A DNA stretch of 64,000 bases from Eubacterium callanderi (GTDB taxonomy: Bacteria > Bacillota > Clostridia > Eubacteriales > Eubacteriaceae), in contig NZ_FRBP01000002.1 of NCBI RefSeq assembly GCF_900142645.1, forward strand, positions 124,001 through 188,000, written 5' to 3'. Positions 1-5,674 of this stretch are shown here, in pieces. Under the pieces are notes generated by a model. That model worked only from the letters and a program-made list of their open reading frames with translations, did no database searches and was not told the origin of the DNA. Numbering within the stretch: the first letter of the stretch is position 1; each line of letters starts with the position of its first letter. The translations under genes and the position numbers were made by a program.

Positions 1-40
1 TATACATAGAAAAACATAACAAGCAAAGGAGATGCTAACG

Positions 41-253
41 ATGAGTAATGAAAAAGAACGTAACGATGAAATTATGTTTGGTGCGGATGTAAAGGATGAT
101 CCGGCAAGAACCGGTGAAAAAACCAAGGAACAGGAACGCGATGACGAGGTATTTTTCGGTGCTAAGGTGAATGAAAAGGAAGATAAGCCACTTTCCAGCG
201 AAGAACAGGAACGCGCAGACGAAGTTCAATTTGGCGCAAAAGTGAAAAAATAA
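41..253 (+). CDS. Small acidic protein made of three repeats
   Basis: This 70-residue, strongly charged protein has no signal peptide or membrane segment. It is built from three copies of a unit of the form ER-x-DE-hydrophobic-x-FGA-x-V, at about residues 6-18, 32-44 and 57-69, joined by Lys/Glu-rich linkers. I chose the ATG at 41 because AAAGGAG (25-31) lies nine bases upstream; an in-frame ATG at 32 overlaps that RBS. A strong terminator follows, so it is probably a single-gene unit, but its promoter lies beyond the window edge. I do not recognise the family. The repeats suggest a small scaffold or a ligand-binding peptide array; this is inference. Confidence 0.75.
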   Translation: MSNEKERNDEIMFGADVKDDPARTGEKTKEQERDDEVFFGAKVNEKEDKPLSSEEQERADEVQFGAKVKK

Positions 254-259
254 ACAGAA

Positions 260-297
260 AAAACTCCTGAAGTGCAAAACTTCAGGAGTTTTTTTAT
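260..297 (+). terminator. Intrinsic terminator of the triple-repeat gene
   Basis: The arms AACTCCTGAAG (262-272) and CTTCAGGAGTT (280-290) are perfectly complementary and are followed by a T run. Confidence 0.9.
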
Positions 298-359
298 ACA
301 GGTTCCCCGCAACCGCTTGCCAGACTGCAAAGAATATTAAAAGAGGGTTAAAGATCCTT

Positions 360-1802
360 TCAGACTTCTTCCGGGTCTGTGTTAAGCCCCATGGGGTTTA
401 ACGCCTCTGCCCGGTTAAAATACGCTCTGGTTTCCGCAACCACCACACCGCTGAGGGCAATGATGGCGATCAGATTCGGCAGCGCCATCAAAGCGTTAAA
501 GATATCCGCAATGGTCCATACTGCTGAAACCGTCATAAACGGACCGATAAAAACAGCCAGAATATACAGCCAGCGATAGGTTGTCACCGCTGCGCTTCTT
601 CCATTGGCCAGATATTCCAGGCAGCGTTCGCCGTAATAATTCCACCCCAGAATCGTGGTAAAGGCAAAGAATACCAGGCAGGCCATCAAGAGAAAAGAGC
701 TGACCTGCGGCGCGAAGGGCAGGCCTGTTTGAAAGGCATGGGTCGTAACCGCTACTCCCTCAAGTCCGATGTCCCAGGCTCCGGTGATGACAATGCTGAG
801 CCCTGTCATGGTACAGATGATAATTGTATCAATAAAGGTTCCTGTCATGGAGACCAGCCCCTGACGGGCAGGCTCCTTGGTCTGAGCGGCCGCCGCCGCA
901 ATGGGGGCGCTCCCCAAACCCGCTTCGTTTGAGAATATACCTCGGGCAATCCCCTTCTGCATGGCCACGATAATGGCCCCGATCGCCCCGCCGGTTACTG
1001 CGCGCATGCCGAAGGCACTCTGAATAATTTCGAGCAGCGCGGCCGGAATGGCTTTAAAGTTCATGATCAGAATCAAAAGACAGCACAGAAAATAGGCAAT
1101 CGCCATAAAAGGTACAATAATTTCAGAAACCCGCGCAATACGTTTGATCCCTCCAATAACCACCAGCCCCACACAAAGCGTTAAAATCAAACCGCTGATC
1201 ACAACAGTCCAGGAGTAATCCGAGCCAAAAAGACTGACCGTCCAGGCATTGTTCGGGTCAAAAAAACCGTTGACCGCGGAGGCAATCCCATTAACCTGCG
1301 TAAAGGTACCGATGCCCAAAAGGCCGACTCCTGCCCCGAAGAAAGCGAAAATTTTACCCAGCCAGCGCCATTTTACCCCCATACCGCGTTCAATGTAATA
1401 AAAAGGGCCTCCCAGCACATGGCCGTCCTCCTCAATAACACGGTACTTGATGGCTAAAACGCCCTCGGCATATTTGGTGGCCATCCCAAAGAAGGCCGCG
1501 ATCCACATCCAGAACAGCGCGCCGGGGCCGCCAGCAACAAGAGCCGTTGCCACACCGACGATATTGCCTGTGCCGATGGTGGCCGATAAAGCCGTGCACA
1601 AAGCGCCGAAGCTAGTGACCTCACCGGTCCCGTCTTCTTCATTTTTAACCATAAACTTAAGCGCTTTTGGTAAGTGACGAATCTGTAAAATATGCAGGCG
1701 GCAGGTCAGGTAAATACCGACTGCCAAAATCAAGACAATGAGCGGAATTCCCCAAACCTTATCATCCACCCATACCAGAAAATCAGTGAATTGTTGAAAC
1801 AT
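360..1802 (-). CDS. Sodium:alanine/glycine symporter (AGCS family)
   Basis: A 480-residue polytopic membrane protein that imports a small neutral amino acid, most likely glycine or alanine, with Na+ or H+. The AGCS hallmarks are visible: a Thr/Ser/Gly-rich segment ATIGTGNIVGVATALVAGGP (about residues 54-73), the GMATKYAEG stretch just after it, and the FSNEAGLGSAP block about two thirds in. Length fits AlsT/YrbD-type carriers. A single glycine-riboswitch aptamer sits between its promoter and start codon, which argues that glycine is a substrate or signal. Nothing in the sequence fixes the coupling ion. The gene is monocistronic as far as can be seen. Confidence 0.93.
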   Translation of the reverse strand: MFQQFTDFLVWVDDKVWGIPLIVLILAVGIYLTCRLHILQIRHLPKALKFMVKNEEDGTGEVTSFGALCTALSATIGTGNIVGVATALVAGGPGALFWMWIAAFFGMATKYAEGVLAIKYRVIEEDGHVLGGPFYYIERGMGVKWRWLGKIFAFFGAGVGLLGIGTFTQVNGIASAVNGFFDPNNAWTVSLFGSDYSWTVVISGLILTLCVGLVVIGGIKRIARVSEIIVPFMAIAYFLCCLLILIMNFKAIPAALLEIIQSAFGMRAVTGGAIGAIIVAMQKGIARGIFSNEAGLGSAPIAAAAAQTKEPARQGLVSMTGTFIDTIIICTMTGLSIVITGAWDIGLEGVAVTTHAFQTGLPFAPQVSSFLLMACLVFFAFTTILGWNYYGERCLEYLANGRSAAVTTYRWLYILAVFIGPFMTVSAVWTIADIFNALMALPNLIAIIALSGVVVAETRAYFNRAEALNPMGLNTDPEEV

Positions 1803-1849
1803 TTTTGTTCCTCCTTCTTAATATCGTTGGAGTTGAACAAAAGCAAAAT

Positions 1850-1934
1850 AACTGCTCTGTCCTTTTGCCTGAGAGATAGCCCTGAAAACAGGGGGTACAC
1901 CTTCGGCGCTCTTTTAAAAGAGACTCTCCAGAGT
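1850..1934 (-). promoter_or_regulatory. Glycine riboswitch, single aptamer
   Basis: On the minus strand the leader reads CTCTGGAGAG at its 5' side, then GCGCCGAAGG, and finally TCTCAGGCAAAAGGACAGAG, the conserved core of the gcvT-type glycine aptamer. Only one aptamer is visible before the AGCS start at 1802; glycine transporters often have such single or remnant-tandem forms. In other Firmicutes, glycine binding commonly switches such transporter genes off; direction here is inferred. Confidence 0.92.
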
Positions 1935-1973
1935 TTTGTTGCATCTTAAGCCTTTCTTAAGGCAACGTATAAA

Positions 1974-2002
1974 AGTGTACCACACCTTAAAATAAAAGAC
2001 AA
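1974..2002 (-). promoter_or_regulatory. Sigma-A type promoter of the glycine-riboswitch transcript
   Basis: On the minus strand, TTGTCT (1997-2002) and TACACT (1974-1979) are separated by 17 bases, placing the start of RNA about 30 bases before the aptamer. Confidence 0.6.
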
Positions 2003-2039
2003 TAGTCTTTTCAACAAAGACAAAAACAAATATGCACAA

Positions 2040-2088
2040 AAATAAAAACAGCAGATCCGGCACACAGGGGGTACCAAAATCTGCTGTT
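2040..2088 (-). terminator. Terminator at the end of the macro/CARF operon
   Basis: The arms AACAGCAGAT (2047-2056) and ATCTGCTGTT (2079-2088) are complementary; on the minus strand the hairpin runs into a T-rich tract. It lies directly after the 87-residue gene and closes the four-gene operon. Confidence 0.8.
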
Positions 2089-2090
2089 CT

Positions 2091-2354
2091 CTATTTTTTG
2101 AATTTCACGGCAATCTGAGGCCAGACAGGAACGGGTATAAGAACCACCCCAAGCTCCTCCCTTACCCTTGTTGTAAACTGAAAAGCCAGCACATCCGGAT
2201 TGACGCACCGCGCGTTGGCTGCGTAGTGGGCGGCGCTCTCCGCAATAGCCTTTATCTTTCTGTATTCGCTGTATTCCAGACTTTCCTCCGTCTCATATAC
2301 ATATTGCTGTCCCTTAACCCCAACCACCAGAAACGGCTTTTTTTGCTCATCCAT
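2091..2354 (-). CDS. Small hypothetical protein, last gene of the macro/CARF operon
   Basis: An 87-residue soluble protein with no signal or membrane segment that I do not recognise. It has an N-terminal strand-rich part (FLVVGVKGQQYVYETEES), a central Lys/Ala-rich helix, and a C-terminal hydrophobic stretch (VVLIPVPVWPQIAV). It starts only 13 bases after the stop of the CARF nuclease gene and ends just before the operon terminator, so it is co-transcribed with the nuclease. Position suggests an accessory or regulatory partner of the nuclease; nothing in the sequence proves it. Confidence 0.6.
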   Translation of the reverse strand: MDEQKKPFLVVGVKGQQYVYETEESLEYSEYRKIKAIAESAAHYAANARCVNPDVLAFQFTTRVREELGVVLIPVPVWPQIAVKFKK

Positions 2355-2367
2355 TTTTGATCTTCTC

Positions 2368-3588
2368 CTATTCCGGGAAATGGTAACGCCCTGCTGCGAT
2401 TTTCAGCAACTCCCTGCCAAGATTTCCCTTTTTAATGGTATTGATATCCAAAATCACGATGCCCATCTCCCTTGCCCGGATATAAAGGCTGTGATTTGTA
2501 TTCAGACAATTGTCCGCAGTTATGAGGACAGCCTGTGCCATGTCTCCTCCAAAGCGCTCACACAGTGTCTTAATCTCATATAAATCATAGGGAGAACGCT
2601 TGGTGATGCTGGTTTTACAGGAAATAAACAGTGCCCGGATCCCCTTCAGCAAAACCACATCAATCTCATTCTGCGGATAATGATTCTTATTCTCATAATC
2701 CCAGCCGATGACAGCGCTCATAACCAGATCATCGAAACCGCCGGTCTGGGCGGCGCTCAGATAAGTGCAGAGCTCCAGCCAGACCCCCTGGTTTGTGAGA
2801 AGCCGCCTGATTTCCGTATTTTCAAACCGAAAGCAGACGCGCCGGCTGTCAATAGCCAGATCGTGAATCGCACCCGCCTTCTGCAAAGCGTAAAACACAT
2901 CCAGATTTTTAAACTGCCGCAGCAGCATATTGACACGGCCATCCCGTTTCTCACTGACCTCCAGACAATCGTAAGCGTGCTCCTCCTCAGCTGCGTTGCG
3001 GCACACATACTGGAACCAGATGCTGACATGGGGCCACTCTTCCAGAAACCGCAGAAAAACCTGGCATATCCTGCCAATACAGGCCTCCTGAGCCGCGTCG
3101 CCAAGGTTTGGATAATAATGGTCGGTGCGTTCCAGACGCGCGCCGTAGGCCAGCAGCAAATCGCTGATATCAAGCTTTGGCAGCACCAGCGGCTCACGCC
3201 GCTCTCCTTCACTGGTAATCCAGATCAGCTCCTGACTGTCCACATCCTTATACAGCTGCGGAACACCGCGCAGCGCACAGAAATGCCCTACCAGGGCCAG
3301 AAGCAGATCCGGGCCTCCGGAAATTTCAAAAACACAGTCCGCATGCTCCCAGGTAATCTGCTCAAGCATCCGCACCACCCGGTTGCCGTCCTTTAAATCC
3401 GGCTCCATAAAGCGCAGCTCTGCCTCAATGCCCTTTCGTCTAAGCAGACGCTCAACAAGGCTCTGGACCCGGTCAGTAAGACTGCCCTTCAGGCCGATGA
3501 ATATCAAAACTTCCGGCTTAAAGATCAGCGCCGCCAGAATATTTTTGACCGGATGGGCCGGATCATAAAGCTCAATTAAGGTCTTCAT
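2368..3588 (-). CDS. CARF-domain PD-(D/E)XK nuclease, DUF1887 (Card1/Can2-like)
   Basis: A 406-residue protein resembling the DUF1887 family, whose characterised members Card1 and Can2 are nucleases switched on by cyclic tetra-adenylate. The N-terminal part (about 1-135) has a Rossmann-like CARF layout with the ligand-loop-like EISGGPDLLLA near residue 88. The C-terminal part carries the nuclease signature: Glu272 in GVWLEL, Asp310 in NEIDVVLLKG and Lys325 in FISCKT, followed by the family-typical YEIKTLCERFGG. I start at the ATG at 3588 because residues from MKTLIELYDP match the family's N-terminus; the longer frame adds 26 unlikely residues. It overlaps the 3' end of the macro-domain gene by 17 bases. 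No CRISPR array or cas gene is nearby. Family assignment is by motif memory. Confidence 0.85.
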   Translation of the reverse strand: MKTLIELYDPAHPVKNILAALIFKPEVLIFIGLKGSLTDRVQSLVERLLRRKGIEAELRFMEPDLKDGNRVVRMLEQITWEHADCVFEISGGPDLLLALVGHFCALRGVPQLYKDVDSQELIWITSEGERREPLVLPKLDISDLLLAYGARLERTDHYYPNLGDAAQEACIGRICQVFLRFLEEWPHVSIWFQYVCRNAAEEEHAYDCLEVSEKRDGRVNMLLRQFKNLDVFYALQKAGAIHDLAIDSRRVCFRFENTEIRRLLTNQGVWLELCTYLSAAQTGGFDDLVMSAVIGWDYENKNHYPQNEIDVVLLKGIRALFISCKTSITKRSPYDLYEIKTLCERFGGDMAQAVLITADNCLNTNHSLYIRAREMGIVILDINTIKKGNLGRELLKIAAGRYHFPE

Positions 3589-4090
3589 AGGCTTTTTTGT
3601 AAGCCGCCAGCGTCCGTTCGTCAAACAAAACAAACAGAATACGGTCAAAGCTGTCCGCATGGGCATCCCAAAAATCCTGAACGGTCTTCAGCGCAATGGC
3701 GGCCGCCTGATCCACCGGATAATGGTACACCCCGGTTGAAACCGATGGAAAGGCCACCGACCGCGCGCCGGCTTCCTGAGCCCGCATCATGGCGTTCCCA
3801 TAGCAATCCCGCAAAAGCGCTGCCTCATGCTGTCCGCCGCCGTGCCACACCGGCCCGACTGTATGGATAACATATTTGCAGGGCAGCCGGTATGCTCTGG
3901 TTGTTTTCGCCCCGCCGGTGGCGCATCCCCCCAGAGTCCGGCACTCTGCCAGAAGCTCCGGCCCGGCCGCACGGTGGATGGCGCCATCCACACCGCCGCC
4001 GCCCAGCAGCGAGCTGTTGGCCGCGTTGACAATAGCGTCCACACCATAATCCCTTGTGATATCGCCCAGTAAAAGTTCAATGTTTCCCAT
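3572..4090 (-). CDS. Macro-domain protein (ADP-ribose-binding, YmdB/MacroD-like)
   Basis: A 172-residue single macro domain. Visible landmarks are GDITRDYGVDAIVNAAN (residues 9-25) with the Asn pair, GGGGVDGAIHRAAG (30-43) with the conserved Asp35, HTVGPVW (76-82) and the phosphate-loop-like SVSTGVYHYP (116-125). MacroD-type members hydrolyse O-acetyl-ADP-ribose or remove ADP-ribose from proteins and nucleic acids. The ATG at 4090 has GAGGAGG eight bases upstream and is preferred over one 27 bases earlier. Its stop lies inside the start of the CARF nuclease gene, so the two are probably translationally coupled. That suggests a shared nucleotide-signalling role, which is inference. Confidence 0.92.
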   Translation of the reverse strand: MGNIELLLGDITRDYGVDAIVNAANSSLLGGGGVDGAIHRAAGPELLAECRTLGGCATGGAKTTRAYRLPCKYVIHTVGPVWHGGGQHEAALLRDCYGNAMMRAQEAGARSVAFPSVSTGVYHYPVDQAAAIALKTVQDFWDAHADSFDRILFVLFDERTLAAYKKAYEDLN

Positions 4091-4150
4091 CCTTTTCCTC
4101 CTCTGCTTCCATTTCACATAAAATTATCCAGACATGCATCCCTGCCCATC

Positions 4151-4741
4151 CTATTCCTGTTTGATCAGATCCTCCCAGTTAACCTCATAGGGCGAATCAT
4201 ACGATGGATTGCGCACAAAGGAAAAGGACGTCTCATCATAATAGAAATAATTGGTATCACAAATAATGTCATCCCGGATCTTCTGCATTTTATCGGAATA
4301 ATCCCGGGCGCTTTTCAGGCGTCCGTCCTTAAACTTGAGCAGATACACATCCTTGTAGGCATAATGCTTCTGAACACCTGTGGATTCATAAAAATCCTCC
4401 ACCAGATCCCGCCCAATAAACATACCGCCGCTGTAGGCTGCCGGGATATTGACGCCCCGGTAAACCTTAAACAGGCTCAGAAAAAAGTCCTGGCTGTTGG
4501 CCTCTGGAGCCACGCCCCTGATTTCCGGGTAATGGCCCAAGGTGGTCATGTACAGGTTTCTCAGGCACAGACGGCCCTCGCGCAGACCGTACTGCCCATA
4601 AAAACCCCTGGCGCAGGCTGGACAAAAGGATACTGGAAAAGCGCCGTAATCCGAAGGATCAAACACCAGCGGATTTTCCAAGGCTGTGATATGATATGCT
4701 TCATTTTTGAAAATATACTGATCTGTAAATTGAACGGTCAT
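4151..4741 (-). CDS. Unknown 196-residue protein, first gene of the macro/CARF operon
   Basis: A soluble protein with no signal peptide. I see a CPAC pair (residues about 40-43), then RGFYGQYGL, a Leu-rich stretch (LCLRNL), YPEIRGV, a central YSGGMFIGRDLVEDFYE, and AYKDVYLLKFKDGRL near the end. I have a vague memory of uncharacterised bacterial proteins with RGFxxxY, PxIxGV and YTG-type motifs in the same order, but I cannot name the family or a function. It heads the operon, 60 bases upstream of the macro-domain start. Its RBS (AAAGGA, 4749-4754) lies in one arm of a perfect palindrome, so translation may be controlled. Confidence 0.75.
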   Translation of the reverse strand: MTVQFTDQYIFKNEAYHITALENPLVFDPSDYGAFPVSFCPACARGFYGQYGLREGRLCLRNLYMTTLGHYPEIRGVAPEANSQDFFLSLFKVYRGVNIPAAYSGGMFIGRDLVEDFYESTGVQKHYAYKDVYLLKFKDGRLKSARDYSDKMQKIRDDIICDTNYFYYDETSFSFVRNPSYDSPYEVNWEDLIKQE

Positions 4742-4748
4742 TTTGTAT

Positions 4749-4766
4749 TCCTTTCCGTAACGGAAA
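4749..4766 (-). promoter_or_regulatory. Palindrome covering the RBS of the macro/CARF operon
   Basis: The 15-base palindrome TTTCCGTAACGGAAA (4752-4766) has seven-base perfect arms around a single base, and one arm overlaps the AAAGGA RBS (4749-4754). It could be a DNA operator or an RNA hairpin that hides the RBS. Confidence 0.5.
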
Positions 4767-4793
4767 TTTTTTCTTGCTTCCCCATCATTTTAT

Positions 4794-4836
4794 GAAAAAA
4801 GGCAGACCTGAATAAAACCTCAGCCCTGCCCTCTAT
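4794..4836 (-). terminator. Leader terminator (possible attenuator) of the macro/CARF operon
   Basis: On the minus strand, GGCAGGGCTGA (from 4830) pairs with TCAGGTCTGCC (ending 4801), with one G-U pair and one mismatch around an eight-base loop, and is followed by six T. It begins within about ten bases of the predicted transcription start of the operon, so it can act as an attenuator. It could instead, or also, terminate the small gene ending at 4913. Confidence 0.65.
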
Positions 4837-4844
4837 CGTTTTTC

Positions 4845-4873
4845 ATTATACCCCATCGGCTAAAAAAAATCAA
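4845..4873 (-). promoter_or_regulatory. Sigma-A type promoter of the macro/CARF operon
   Basis: On the minus strand, TTGATT (4868-4873) and a perfect TATAAT (4845-4850) are spaced by 17 bases. RNA would start near 4838, giving a leader of about 100 bases before the 196-residue gene. Confidence 0.65.
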
Positions 4874-4912
4874 TGCGGGTAAAGGTTTATACCCCAGAGT
4901 TAAACCGGCGAA

Positions 4913-5176
4913 TCAAGCCGCTTTCTTCCGCATGGCGAGCAGAGCCCGTTTGTATGCTTTTGTCACTGCCGCCGGGCTCACGCCCTTTTGGGCGGCCTTG
5001 TTGTTGTAATACATCAGCAGATGCCAGTAGGCCTGAAGCAGCGTGGACAGCCGGGCGGTCTCCAGCACCTCTCTGTTGATCGGGATATCGTTCTGGCACT
5101 GCAGCTCAAGGCCTTCGTTAAGATTTAGCTCATACAAACGCGGTACCTTTCCGGTCGTTTTGATCATCATTTCCAC
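4913..5176 (-). CDS. Small hypothetical protein
   Basis: An 87-residue basic protein I do not recognise, starting at GTG 5176 or ATG 5170. It is predicted mostly helical, with a Leu/Tyr-rich core (LLQAYWHLLMYYNNKAAQ) and a Lys/Arg-rich C-terminus. It overlaps the end of the small frame at 5167-5289, which suggests translational coupling. The surrounding DNA between 5170 and 5400 is unusually G-rich on the plus strand compared with neighbours. Small coupled pairs of this kind occur in mobile-element remnants, but no element signature is visible. Confidence 0.5.
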   Translation of the reverse strand: MEMMIKTTGKVPRLYELNLNEGLELQCQNDIPINREVLETARLSTLLQAYWHLLMYYNNKAAQKGVSPAAVTKAYKRALLAMRKKAA

Positions 5177-5289
5177 AAGCGACCGCGCGGCCGGGGTGGG
5201 GCTTTGAGAATGGCCTGGGCCGGGGTGTCCTCTGGGGTGATGAGGGGGATTAAGGTGTAGTGGGATTCGGGGAGGTGGATGGTCATCAT
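5167..5289 (-). CDS. Very small hypothetical protein (40 aa), coupled to the next gene
   Basis: This reading frame of 40 codons begins with ATGATG at 5289, with AAAGGAG shortly upstream, and ends in a basic Pro/Arg-rich tail. Its stop overlaps the start of the 87-residue gene by ten bases. The longer frame to 5415 has no RBS and an unlikely N-terminus. I do not recognise it; the good RBS and the coupling are the only support. Confidence 0.4.
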   Translation of the reverse strand: MMTIHLPESHYTLIPLITPEDTPAQAILKAPPRPRGRLWK

Positions 5290-5619
5290 GGGGCTCCTTT
5301 GGTTTTGATTTTTTGTATTCGGCGGGCGGTGGGCGGATTGGGGGTTATAAAAAACCGGAAGGCGAAAGGCATTGTAGTATGCTTTCGCTTGCCGGGTGGG
5401 TGTCCCGGAAAGCATGGATTTAATTGCAAAAAATTATTTTGCTGACAACTTTGCATTTAATCTATATTTTTTTATCGAAGCAACTCGCTTATGCCAAGGA
5501 GGGAATGTTATAATAAATCACGCAGTTGAAAAACAAATCATTTTCTTAAGCGAAAATTTCAAAAAAGTTCGCAGACTACTAAAAGTCCACGAACAATTCC
5601 GCCGCTATTTCAACCATAA
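5290..5619. other. Intergenic stretch with an imperfect hairpin
   Basis: About 330 bases without a convincing gene. It contains an imperfect inverted repeat at 5355-5395 (CCGGAAGGCGAAA against TTTCGCTTGCCGG). A plus-strand open frame from 5396 runs through the helicase terminator and is not believable. The 5400-5600 part is AT-rich, unlike the G-rich 5170-5350 part. Confidence 0.5.
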
Positions 5620-5669
5620 AAAACACGCGTATTCCCCTGATTTTATCACGGAATACGCGTTTATTTTTT
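5620..5669 (-). terminator. Terminator of the helicase gene
   Basis: Perfect arms ACGCGTATTCC (5625-5635) and GGAATACGCGT (5650-5660) with A/T tracts on both sides, so it may work in both directions. Confidence 0.85.
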
Positions 5670-5674
5670 ACACT

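Noticed and set aside
2680-3396. A 238-codon plus-strand frame inside the CARF nuclease gene
   Set aside because: It is antisense to a convincing gene, has no RBS and no recognisable motif.
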